From contig JAIGNY010002236.1 in NCBI GenBank assembly GCA_020152595.1, forward strand, positions 1,007,501 to 1,071,500: DNA of 64,000 nt, given 5' to 3'. The notes beneath the pieces were generated by a model, which did not search any database, was not told where the DNA came from, and saw only the letters and a list, made by a program, of their open reading frames with translations. Shown in pieces: positions 46,161 through 56,879 of the stretch; within the stretch, counting starts at the first letter, position 1; each line of letters opens with the position of its first letter. The position numbers and the translations under genes were made by a program. This DNA is from Chiridota heheva. Taxonomy: Eukaryota > Echinodermata > Holothuroidea > Apodida > Chiridotidae.

Positions 46161-47024
46161 AACAAGTCATAAGTGTTTTTGAAATGACAAAGGATACTGA
46201 ATAAATCTGACTTGGGCTACCCTCTTTAATGATCCAATTTGAATGATTTTGGAGTCTAATTATATGTTTTCTGACATGACAAATCCAACGGACTAACTTA
46301 AAACAATCAAAATGGCCACCTTCCCCTTTAAATTCAAAATTCATTTTTGGCGGCCATTTTGAAATTTCAAGATGATGGTGGCCATTTTGATTGTTGAGTT
46401 TGTCGTGTCAGAAAATATGCATGATGATTAACTCCGGCTATATATTTTTAGTCTATTGCCCTTAAAATCACCAGAGTTTAAATAACTCGCTGATGAAAAC
46501 TTTCTTTCACAATCCAAAGCAATCCTCTGCCACCAGTTACACGCTTGGTTTGGCCTGGCAGTAACCCTTCTTTTGTTTGCGTACAGTATGATAACTAATG
46601 CATAAAATCACTAGGTTATCTGTGATGAGTTTCTTAATTGCTGCTTGCGGAGTCTAAAAGTTATACTTGCAGAAATGGAGGTTCTTGCGGGTGAAAAGAC
46701 TGAAAATATAAGCGAGAATTGGGCGTAATGATAATTAGACCCCAGAATCATTCAAATTGAACATCTTGACCATATTGGTCAATTTCAACTGCAACCCAAA
46801 GTTGATTGACCTTTCAATGTTTCTGTCCATAGCGCCATAAGTAAAGTTCGTAGATAGAACAAATGATACATTTTTGGATTCCTTATAACTAGATGAATAA
46901 TTTGGTATACAGTTTAAAAGGATTGGGATATTTTTCACCCCTGTATGACCTTGACCCCTACCAAAAATTTCCGGAGCTCTGAAGAGTATCCTTTAGTCAT
47001 GTCAAAAATACTTTCAAATCTTTG

Positions 47025-47400
47025 TCACTGCACCCTCACAGTCCATCACGTTCTCCTTGCTTACCCCCTGTACAACCTTCCCAGAGCTTCTCTCGCTCCC
47101 CACAACTCAATTGCTGAGTTCTTCCAAAAAAAACCTCTGGATAAAATGATCTCCTTCCTTCATCATGCTTCCCTCTACAACCATATTTAATTCTCCTCTT
47201 CCACCCCCCTCTTTCTACTTTGTTTTTTCACCCATGCACCTCGTCTCTCGATCCCAGCTTTCGTACTTTTTGTTCTTGTATTTCTCTCATTCTTCCTTTG
47301 TTTCCTTTCCTTCCTACCTCTACGATTTAACCTCTCAGGTACAATTTGACCCTCGTTGTCATGGTGCCATTCAGCCCTCATCAAACAAACAATCAAACCT
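47025..47400 (+). mobile_element. LINE 3' fragment, copy E
   Basis: Diverged, shorter member of the 20130 family (TTCTCCTTGCTTACCCCCTG, then ATCAAACAAACAATCAAAC). Confidence 0.8.
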
Positions 47401-47514
47401 TTGTCCCCATGATTTGGTCACGGAACAGTAGCATTGGTCCTCTACTATAATGACTCTTAGTGGAAGTAAGATATCAACATGTGTGTGAACAAGTTGTTTC
47501 TATTAATAGTCATA

Positions 47515-48265
47515 ATATACAGGCATGTGAGACTTGAGCTATTTAGCTGATTGCAGCTATTTTCTGCATTAGTTGTTATGCTCCTCAAAAATTCAAACAG
47601 TCAGACCCGACCTGATATATAAGTAGGCCGGGTGAGACTTTTCCCTTTTATTTTCTTTATTCTGAAAACCACAAGTAATTATGATTAAATTTCCCTTGGA
47701 AGTTGGTGTTGATTATCAAATTAGCAATGGATAAAGTCCTTATTGTGTGGTTGAGTGGTTATTTTAATTAAGATAAGTGATCTCATTACTTGCTACATTA
47801 AGTTTGTGGTTATGATTTGCTGGAACAATTTTGAAGGAGATGGACAAGTCATGTAAGCTAATTTCACCTATTTTCTGCATTGACAATACTTAGCTATTTT
47901 GATGAGAATATTGATCTATTTCAGCATGTGAGACTTGAGCTATTTAGCTGATTGCAGCTATTTTCCAAACTAATTTAGCCTATTTTCTGCATAATTGACA
48001 ATACTGAACTATTTTGATGATAAAATTGATCTATTTCAGCATGTGAGACTTCAGCTATTTAGCTGATTGCAGCTATTTTCCAAGCTAATTTCACCTATTT
48101 TCTGCATAATTGACAATACTTAGCTATTTTGATGAGAAAATTGATAAATTTCAGCATTTGAGGCTTGAGCTATTTAGCTGATTGCAGCTATTTTCCATGC
48201 TAATTTTACCTATTTTCTGCATAATTAACAATACTTAGTTATTTTGAAGAGAAAATTGATCAATT
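47515..48265 (+). repeat. Dispersed repeat copy 2 and ~113-bp tandem repeat
   Basis: 47570-47840 is the partner of 45920-46160. From about 47855, four units of GCTAATTTCACCTATTTTCT, TTAGCTATTTTGATGAGAA and CATGTGAGACTTGAGCTATT follow. Confidence 0.8.
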
Positions 48266-48517
48266 TCAGCTACTTTAATAAATCCTCACACACATGTCTG
48301 CATATATACATGAAGATTCAGGGGAATATTCTTTTAACATGTACTGGGTTTTGATTATTTGGGTTTTTTTCTCATGTTAATGAGAGAAATGGAAGTTCCA
48401 AAAAATGAAATTGATATGCAAAATTAATTTGCTCTGTTAGATTGAATTAAAAATGTAAAATTGCACTGAAATGAATCATTGATTTTTTTTTTTGGTTGTA
48501 AATGCCATTGGTTGCAG

Positions 48518-48760
48518 ATGTGGAGTCTCCTGTAGTAGCTGACTGTCCCACTAATATTATGCAAAATAACGATCCTGGAGCTTGCAACGGAACAGTTGAT
48601 TGGACGGAACCGACTGCCACAGACAACTCTGGGGTTTTGGATATGACGCAAAACTGGAGTCCAAATGACACGTTTCCTGTTGGAAATACCACAGTACAGT
48701 ACATATTCACAGATCCATACAACAACACTGCTGAATGCAGTTTTAACATCTTGATAACAG
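48518..48760 (+). CDS. HYR domain exon 15 (HYR16), with a third cysteine
   Basis: 81 codons, phase 1-1; acceptor GTTGCAG, donor GTAAGG. Motifs are DVESPVVADCPTNIM, VDWTEPTATDNSGV, FPVGNTTVQYIFTDPYNN and AECSFNILITG. Besides the HYR cysteine pair there is an extra Cys in DPGACNGT. The reading frame stays open through the donor into the LINE fragment beginning just inside the intron. Confidence 0.92.
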
Positions 48761-48769
48761 GTAAGGTTG

Positions 48770-49427
48770 CTAAGCTTGACCTCACCCTTCCCCCTACCCC
48801 TTTTCCCAAAACCCTTTCTGACATCAAACCGCTTATCACTTCCCTTGTTCGTGGCCGCTGGCAAACCTCATGGGACTCCCAAATTGGTAACAAACTCCAC
48901 GTCATCCAGCCCACCATTCCAATCAAACCCACTACTCACAACCTATCCCGTGTTGACAACGTCCACATTACCCACCTTAGAATAGGTCACACCCACCTCA
49001 CTCACTCTTACCTCGTTACTGACTCCCCACCCCTCTGCAACAATTGCCATTGCACCCTCACAGTCCATCACATTCTCCTTGCTTGCCCCCTGTACAACCT
49101 TCCCAAAGCTTCCCTCGCTCCCCACAACTCAATTGGCGAGTTTTCAGAAAAACCCTCCGGATAAATTATCTCCTTCCTTCATCATGCTTCCCTCTACAAC
49201 CATATTTTGTCCTCCTCTCCCACCCCCTCTCTCTAATTTTTGTTTTGTTTTTACCCATGCACCTCCTCCCCGATCCCAGCTTTCTGACTTTTAGTTCTTG
49301 TATTTCTCTCAATCTCCCCCTGTTTTCTTTCCTTCCTACCCCTAGAATGATCAAACCTCTCAGGCACAATTTGACCCTCGTTGTCGGGGTGCCGTTAAGC
49401 AATCATCAAACAAACAAACAAACAGTA
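48770..49427 (+). mobile_element. LINE 3' fragment with (CAAA)n tail, copy D (longest), touching the HYR16 donor
   Basis: Encodes SLVRGRWQTSWDSQIG, RVDNVHITHLRIGHTHLTH and PPLCNNCHCTLTVHHILLAC, the region after the reverse transcriptase in I/Jockey-type LINEs, then the same 3' UTR and CAAA tail. It begins within about 10 nt of the HYR16 splice donor, in the same frame as the exon. Confidence 0.85.
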
Positions 49428-50327
49428 CATCTAGCTAGCAGTGTGTGCTCTTGCAGTCAATGCAATATGCTGCACAAAACAAATTTCTGCACACAGACTG
49501 AGTGATGACAAAGATGATTAACAAAAATTGCACTTGTGGGCCTGCTGTGGGCTTAGTAAATCTGATTCCCATTACCCAGAATGGTTAGCAAATGGAATTT
49601 AGTTTATTCCTTTTGCTAAAAACTCGAGAGATCTGGATAAGTGTCATAAATGGATCAATACCTGCAGCAGACCACATGAACATCTAAAGATCAGTGTGTT
49701 GGTCATGCATGATTGTGGATTTGAGGTTTGTTTGTCCCACCTAGTTACTGTGTTGCTATGGTGGGCGTGGCCTGAGAGGTTAATTTAGCAGGACTACTGA
49801 AAACCGGTCACACTTCTTGCTTTCCAGAAAACCACAAATTTTCAGGGCTCTTTTAAATCTCAATTCAAGCTAGTGTCCCCATTGTCAGGGCTTTTTCTAA
49901 TTGTGGAAGGCTTTACAATTTCCACAAACAGCAGAGTTTACTCAATTATTTTATGTTTGTGGGAAGAACCGCAAGATTTTTCAAACATTAAAAAATGCTT
50001 CAAAATTTGATAAAGCCATGAAAATAAAAAAATTCTCATTAACATTGATCATGTTATGTACCTTTTTTAATTTTGATGCTTTATGTTAATTTGTATGTAC
50101 ATTTTTCATGCTTTATGTAAATTTGTATGCAAATTTGTGATGTATGAATCAGAGAACCAATAGTATCTGATTGAAATGCATTATATTGTTTATTTATCGT
50201 CTGTTAACTGTACACAATCAACATATAACTGGAGGTGATGTTGTCCTAATTTGTAATGATTGAAATTCAGCACAAATGTGGGTGGATAGGGATATATATA
50301 TTTTGTTTACACCCCTGCATTTCCTCT
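49428..50327. other. Intronic, no gene recognised
   Basis: Ordinary AT-rich sequence; no repeat or domain seen. Confidence 0.5.
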
Positions 50328-50475
50328 TTCGGTCCCAGCTTTCTGGTTATTAGCCCCCGTTCTTCTATCAGACTTCTTCTATTATCTTGTTTTCCTTCCT
50401 CTGGAATGATCTAACCTCTTGGGCACAATTTGAACCTTGTTGTCACGTTGCCGTTAAGCCTTCATCAAACAAAAC
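50328..50475 (+). mobile_element. LINE 3' UTR stub, copy F
   Basis: Only the last ~145 nt of the 20130 family (GTTGCCGTTAAGCCTTCATC), diverged, with a minimal tail. Confidence 0.75.
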
Positions 50476-50520
50476 GATATACACATCTATTGCTCAATTA
50501 CTGGATACAATAGATTTTTT

Positions 50521-50943
50521 AGTAGGTGGAGATGGGTAGAGGGTAGGTAGGTGGGTGTATAGGGTGAGGTAGGAGGTTGGGTAGATTGAGGTAGGTGGAT
50601 GGGTAGATTGAGATAGGTAGAGATGGGTAGATTGAAATAGGTGGAGATGGGTAGATATTAGTAAAGTGGGCTAGGTGGGTGGGTGGATAGGGTGAGGTAG
50701 GTGGGTGGGTAGTGTGAGGTAGACCTGTGGGTGGGTGAGGTAGGTGGGCATGATGAGGAAGGTGGACGGTGAGGAAGGTGGGCAGGGTGAAGAAGGTAGG
50801 TAGGGTGAGGTAGTTGGATATGGGTGGGTAGGGTGAGGTTGGTGGTTGGCTAGGGTGAGATAGCTGGGTGGTTAGAGTGGTAGGTGAGTGGATAGAGTGT
50901 GGTAGGTGGGTGGAGTGGTAGGTGGGTGTGTAGAGGGTAGATA
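50521..50943 (+). repeat. GGTAGGTGGGTG-type simple repeat, left part
   Basis: Purine-rich degenerate repeat (GGGTGAGGTAGGTGGGTGG). The same repeat continues at 52260-52400 and 52760-52795 beyond two inserted retroelements. Confidence 0.85.
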
Positions 50944-52258
50944 GATATGTTTATGTTTATGTTTATATATTTATATAGCGCTCAATATCTATACAATGCA
51001 CATTCAGCGGCGCTGTACAGAAAATAAATAAAACTGTTCATAAAGTTAATAAAGTTCATAGGATAAAGATAAACACAAACAATTATAAAAAAGCCTGGGT
51101 GAACAAAACAGTTTTTAGTTCCCGTTTGAAATTATCGTAGTTATTGATGCAACGATGAGAAGATGGCAAACTATTCCATGTGACAGGGGCAGCTACAGCA
51201 AACGACCTGTCTTTAAATGTTCTGCATTTTGTGAGAGGAATGTCGAGGAGAATGCCCATGGTGTTAGAAGAAGAGCGTAAACCTGTTCGACCTGTACGTA
51301 TAATGATGAGTTCTTTAAGATATGAAGGAGCCAGATCATGAAGACATTTGTAGACATATGTTGCAATTCTATATGTTATTCGGGATTTTATTGGTAACCA
51401 GTGAAGGGAGCGAAGAGAGTCAGTAGCACTATCAAACTTTCCTCTACCTAGAACCATCTTGGCAGTCATGTTCTGGACCCGTTGCAACTGTTTTATATCA
51501 CAATCAGGAAGATCATAGTACAAGGTGTTTGAATAGTCGAGGTGAGGTAAAACCAGAGATGAGGCAAGTGTTTGGCAAATATCAATTGTCAAGTACTTCC
51601 TTATGCTCCTGATCCTACTGAGATTGAAGAGTGCAGTTTTACATTTAGCCTTAATCTGTTGGCGAAATGACAGTGATTCATCCCAGTAAACTCCCAAGAT
51701 ATTTGATTGAGGTAGATTTTTTTACTTCGATACCACTCACCACCATGGAATGGGAGTTGCACTTTTGTAGTTGGTGTTTGCTACCAAACAAGATAAACTC
51801 TGTTTACGAGGGTTGAGTTTTAATTTGTTTGAATTCATCCAAGAGTGAACTTCAGATAGGCAACTTTCCAGGTTTAAAATGGCATCTCTTTCAAGTTCTC
51901 CTTTGGGTGTAAATGCTTTATAGAGAGCATGGTCGTCAGCATATCCCATGACATTGATGTCAAAGGCATAAATTACACCACCTAACGGGCTGGCATAAGT
52001 GGAATACAACACTGGCCCAAGTATTGAGCCTTGGGGTACAGAGAAGTTTGTGTTCTTATAATCAGAAGAAGCATCCTGAACAGAAACATAAAATGATCTG
52101 TTGGACAGATAGCTTTGGAACCACGCCGGTGGTCATCCTGTACTCCATACATGTTGCTTAAAGTCTTCAAGAGAATGGCGTGGTCGACGGTGTCAAATGC
52201 CGCGGACATATCGAGACCAACAAGTGCTATAACTTTTTGATTTTCCATGGCTGCCAAG
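50944..52258 (-). mobile_element. Minus-strand LINE with reverse-transcriptase remnants (CR1/L2-like)
   Basis: Read on the minus strand: palm motif A text ALVGLDMSAAFDTVDHAILL near 52160-52215; catalytic YADD at 51932-51943; then LPHLDYSNTLYY, LQRVQNMTAKMVLG, LHWLPIKSRITYRI, APSYLKEL and WNSLPSSHR up to 51083. A frameshift separates motif A from YADD and a stop lies near 51737, so it is dead. The 3' UTR has TATATAGCGCT-type text and ends in ATAAACATAAAC repeats at 50944. 5'-truncated at about 52258. Confidence 0.88.
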
Positions 52259-52259
52259 A

Positions 52260-52400
52260 TAGGGTGAAGAAGGTGGGTGGGTGCAGTTAGGTGGGTGGGC
52301 AGGGTGAGGAAGGTGGGTAGGGTGAAGTAGGTGGGTAGTGTGAGGTAGGTGAGTAGTGTGGGGTAGGTGGGTGAGGGAGGTTGGTGGGTATGGTGGTGAA
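52260..52400 (+). repeat. GGTAGGTGGGTG-type simple repeat, right part
   Basis: Continuation of the 50521 repeat on the other side of the LINE. Confidence 0.8.
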
Positions 52401-52402
52401 TT

Positions 52403-52745
52403 GTAATTGTAATTTTTTTATATAGCACCCTTTCTATACAAGTTTATTCAAGAGCGCTTTACAAACATCGGAGCTTTAGAATTGGGGAGAGCTGCCCATC
52501 CATTAGCTCAGAGAAGTGAATGGACACCGTGTTTTCACGCTTCTCTTCTTGAATAGTATTCAGAGAACCAGGTAGGGTGTGACTGTTCTACCATTGGGAC
52601 CGACAGCTTAATGTCCCCTCCGAAGGACGGTGAGCACCATTCAACCATTGCAAATTCTTTTAACAGCTGAATGGGGAGCAGGAGCTACAAATGACATACT
52701 TCTGTTTTGATAATTGGCGTATCTGTCTTCATAGCTGTGGAAAAA
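52403..52745 (-). mobile_element. L2-like non-coding retroelement tail
   Basis: (AATTGT)n, then TTTATATAGCACCCTTTCTA and AAGAGCGCTTTACAAA, as in 3' ends of L2/CR1-like elements read on the minus strand. A further conserved block has GTCCCCTCCGAAGGACGGTG. The simple repeat resumes at 52760. Confidence 0.6.
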
Positions 52746-53104
52746 CGGGTCAGACCTGACTGGGTAGGGTGAGGTTGGTGGGTATGGTTGGAATGGATCT
52801 TATAAGGGAGATGTGTAGTCAATTCTGAGGATGTGGTGCATGGATGACTAGAAGATTCATGAATTGGTGATAGATGTAAGCTGTTGTGGATGCTAGAGAG
52901 CAAGATTGTAATTTAGGTGTGAGGAAGGATAGTGAGCGTGGTAAGTAGTGTGTTTGCATAGTATGATATGATTGACGAAAAGATTTGTATTGTATGTGCG
53001 TCTGATGTAAGGTGCAGTTACTTTGTACATGTGCACATACAATCCTTAATTGCCTGCCTGACGTGTTGTTCGCAAGAGTTGATTGCCTCCCTAAAGTTTT
53101 CATT

Positions 53105-53463
53105 TTTTCTCCTCTTCCACCCCCTCCCTACTTTGTTTTTATTTCACCCATGCACCTCCCCTCTCGATCACAGCTTTACAACCATATTTAATTCTCCTCT
53201 TCCACCCCCTCCCTACTTTGTTTTTGTTTCACCCATGCACCTCCTCTCGATCACAGCTCTACAACCATATTTAATTCTCCTCTTCCACCCCTCCCTACTT
53301 TGTTTTTGTTTCACCCATGCACCTCCCCCTCGATCACAGCTTTCTGACTTTTGTTCTTGAATTTCTCTCATTCTCCCCTGTTTTCTTTCCTTCCTACCTC
53401 TAAAATTTTTAATTTTTTCTTGTCATGGTGCCGTTAAGACCTCATCAAACAAACAAACAAACA
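53105..53463 (+). mobile_element. LINE 3' fragment, copy G, with internal ~93-bp triplication
   Basis: Same family as 20130. The TTCTCCTCTTCCACCCC...CTCGATCACAGCT block occurs three times in tandem before the normal 3' UTR and CAAA tail. It ends about 75 nt before exon 53537. Confidence 0.85.
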
Positions 53464-53536
53464 TTTTTTCTTGAATGAAGACAGATCAGTTTTCAGTTGA
53501 TTGGATATCATTGCACAAATCTCTTATTTGTTTCAG

Positions 53537-53770
53537 ATGTTCAAATTCCAAATATAACAATGTGTCCAAGTAACTACAGCGTAAACACCACAACTGGTCT
53601 TTCGTATGCCTCGATTACCTTCCCGACCACCGTGTCCGATAACTGCAATGTGAATTTTACAGAATCACTCTCGGACGGTAATTTTACTGTTGGAACTTAT
53701 ACCTATAGCTTTCAAGCCATGGATGATGCAGGACTGACTGCTTCTTGTTCATTCGTGTTTGATGTCGAAG
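53537..53770 (+). CDS. HYR domain exon 16 (HYR17), with a third cysteine
   Basis: 78 codons, the shortest HYR exon here; phase 1-1; acceptor TTTCAG, donor GTAAGT. Motifs are DVQIPNITMCPSNYS, ASITFPTTVSDNCNVN, FTVGTYTYSFQAMDDAG and ASCSFVFDVEG. The central Trp is Phe and the acidic turn carries an extra Cys (SDNCN). Only this domain and its neighbour HYR16 have a third cysteine. Confidence 0.9.
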
Positions 53771-53878
53771 GTAAGTTACGAGAAGTTTGTTTTGACTTGC
53801 TGCTCTCATGTAGCTTATTGTCTTGTAAATAAGTTTAAAAAACAAAACAAGTAAACCATAGGCAAAGAGCTGCTTTTT

Positions 53879-56115
53879 GGTTCGCATGCGAAGCATTTAT
53901 GCGAACCTATGTAAATGTCCGATTACGTCCCAGATTTGTCCTGAGATTTCCTCAGAAATGTTAAAGTTTTTGAGAACTCCTCAGAATTTCCTTATAAAAT
54001 GTTAAAGTTTTTCATAAGTTGCTAGGATTAAGTTAGTTCCTTAAAAAGTCTGACATTTTCTTTCTGTAAAATGATGTAATTTTAATATTCTTCAATCAGG
54101 GACTTGATAGCTAGGATGAGATCTTCTTTTGGAGCCAGTTATATGGGATGTCATGCTCATTTGGGACATGGAGTGGGATGCCATGCATGGGACATGGGGT
54201 GGGATGCCATATGGAACAGGGTAGAATGCCATGTGGGACATGGTGGGATGCCATGAAGGACAGAGTGTGACATTTTACCAGGTTGTGATGCCATGTGTGA
54301 CATAATTTAGGATGCCTTCAACAACTCATTTGTGACATAAGGTGAAGGATGTCATGTGTGACTGTGTGGTGGAATGCCATGGGAGATATGGTGGAATGCC
54401 CTGTGGGACATATGATGGGATGCCATGTGGGACATGGGATGTCATGGGACATGGATACCATATATGGGAGATATAGTGGAATGCATGTGGGACATGAGGT
54501 GGGATGCCATGTGGGAGATATGGTGGAATGCCATGGGACATGGGATGGGATGTCGTGGGATGGACATGGGGACAGGATGCCATGTGGGACATGGGGTGGG
54601 TCCCACCCCATGTGGGACATGAGGTGGGATGCCATGTGGGTCATTAGGATGGGACCTTTGGGACATATGATGGAATGGAAGATGGATGTCATGATGGGAC
54701 ATGGGGTGGGATGCCATGTGGGATATGGGTGGAATGCCATGTGGGACATGGGATGGGATGTCATGTGGGACATGGGGTAGGATGCCATGTGGGACATGGG
54801 GTGGGATGCCATGTGGGACATGGGGTGGGATGCCATGTGGGTCATAGGATGGGATGCCCTGTGGGACATATGATGGAGGATGCCTTGTGGGACATGGGAT
54901 GTCATGTGGGACATGGGGTGGGATGCCATGTGGGTCATAGGATGGGATGCCCTGTGGGACATATGATGGAATGGAAGATGGGATGTCATGTGGGACATGG
55001 GGGGGATGCCATGGATGAGATATGGTGGAATGCCATGGGACATGGGATGGGATGTCGTGGGGACATGGGGTAGGATGCCATGTGGGACATGGGGTGGGAT
55101 GCCATGTGGGACATGGGGTGGATGCCATGTGGGTCATGGGATGGGATGCCCTGTGGGACATATGATGGAATGCCATGTGGGACATGGGATGTCATGTGGG
55201 ACATGGGGTGGGATGCCATGTGGGTCATAGGATGGGATGCCCTGTGGGACATATGATGGAATGGAAGATGGGATGTCATGTGGGACATGGGGTGGGATGC
55301 CATGTGGGAGATATGGTGGAATGCCATGTGGGACATGGGATGGGATGTCGTGTGGGACATGGGGTAGGATGCCATGTGGGACATGGGGTGGGATGCCATG
55401 TGGGACATGGGGTGGGATGCCATGTGGGTCATAGGATGGGATGCCCTGTGGGACATATGATGGAATGCCATGTGGGACATGGGATGTCATGTGGGACATG
55501 GGGTGGGATGCCATGTGGGAGTTTTGGCGGAATGCCATGTGGGACATGGGATGGGATGTCGTGTGGGACATGGGGTAGGATGCCATGTGGGACATGGAGT
55601 GGGATGCCATGTGGGACATGGGGTGGGATGCCATGTGGAACATGGAGTGGGAGGCCATGTGGGACATGGGTTGGGATGCCATGTGGGACATGGGGTGGGA
55701 TGCCATGTGGGAGATATGGTGGAATGCCATGTGAGACATGGGGTAGGATGCCATGTGGGACATGGGGTGGGATGCCATGTGGGACATGGGGTGGGATGCC
55801 ATGTGGGTCATAGGATGGGATGCCCTGTGGGACATATGATGGAATGCCATGTGGGACATGGGATGTCATGTGGGACATGGGGTGGGATGCCATGTGGGAG
55901 ATATGGTGGAATGCCATGTGGGATATAGGATGGGATGTCGTGTGGGACATGGGGTAGGATGCCATGTGGGACATGGGGTGGGATGCCATGTGGGACATGG
56001 GGTGGGATGCTATGTGGGACATAGGATGCCATGTGGGACTTAAGTGTGAGATGCCATTTTGTATAATTGGCGGGATCATATGATATGGGTGTCAATTTGC
56101 ATGGGCATGCGAACC
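53879..56115. mobile_element. Putative inverted-repeat element carrying a 24-bp minisatellite
   Basis: Perfect 11-bp inverted ends: GGTTCGCATGC at 53879-53889 and GCATGCGAACC at 56105-56115. A 5' non-repetitive part with CCTCAGAAATGTTAAAGTTT-type text precedes the minisatellite; CATATGATATGGGTGTCAAT follows it. The same 3' flank closes a second array at 58338-58348. No transposase. Confidence 0.65.
54142..56055 (+). repeat. 24-bp minisatellite (GGGATGCCATGTGGGACATG), ~80 copies, higher order
   Basis: Units of GGGATGCCATGTGGGACATG plus GGGT. A marker variant with GGGTCATAGGATGGGATGCC recurs at 54841, 54934, 55224, 55428 and 55807 (and GTCATGGG at 55133). Many intervals are near 290-295 bp, indicating a ~12-unit higher-order repeat. 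Confidence 0.95.
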
Positions 56116-56488
56116 ATGATGGTATTTACCGTTCTAGTTTATTAGTAAAGGCACTGCTTACAAATTTGGCCTACAAATTTCAAGCAACAAATTAACCACA
56201 TTGTTCCACAAGATTAAGTTTGCATCATAACATTGAGGTATAAATAGTTCTATGCTCAATAGTTCATTTCACCTTTCCCCAGCAGCAAAGACAAACAATG
56301 CCAGCATTGATTACGGTTACTCCTTATATTACAAAGGATTGCCATTATATTTAGATGTGTGTCACTAAAAAGTACCATGAAACACCAGTGGGAGTAGTTG
56401 TTATCTTGAAGGAGCCTAGGAAAGGTGAAACTGTATACAGTTTTATGGTGTAGGAAACAAAGAAATATATAACTTTTACTTTGACCAG

Positions 56489-56617
56489 CCCTGCTCCATT
56501 TGAGGGCCTGTTGAGATGTTCCTGGTTTTAAGCAAAGCCATTTCTAATGTCACCCTGCTCCATTTGAGGGCCGGTTGAGATGTTCCTGGTTTAAAGCAAA
56601 GCCATTCCTAATGTTTG
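56489..56617 (+). repeat. ~65-bp tandem duplication
   Basis: CCCTGCTCCATTTGAGGGCC and GAGATGTTCCTGGTTTTAAG repeat once. Next to it, 56665-56780 is a partial copy of the foldback-MITE arm (GATATGAAAGAGGATTTC). Confidence 0.85.
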
Positions 56618-56879
56618 TTTGGTTCTCCTGCAAAGCACCAAAATTATACATTTGTTTTTGGTCAGGCAAGTCATCTGATATGAAAGAGGATTTCAAAAGA
56701 ATCAAAACAGTGATGAAAGCATTCAAATATCTTATTCCGTTAAAGGAATATTTCCATGGATTTTCATTTTTTCATATATGTTGAGAAAACTTATAGAAAC
56801 AAAGTGGTAAAACAATATGTTAATATTATTTTCCGTTTAGAAGTTACACGATTTTAAAGTATTTTTGTATTTGGACAAA

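Noticed and set aside
54142..56095. Many overlapping His/Met/Pro- and Gly/Cys-rich open frames on both strands
   Set aside because: The 24-bp repeat length is divisible by three and opens all frames; no start context, splice context or domain.
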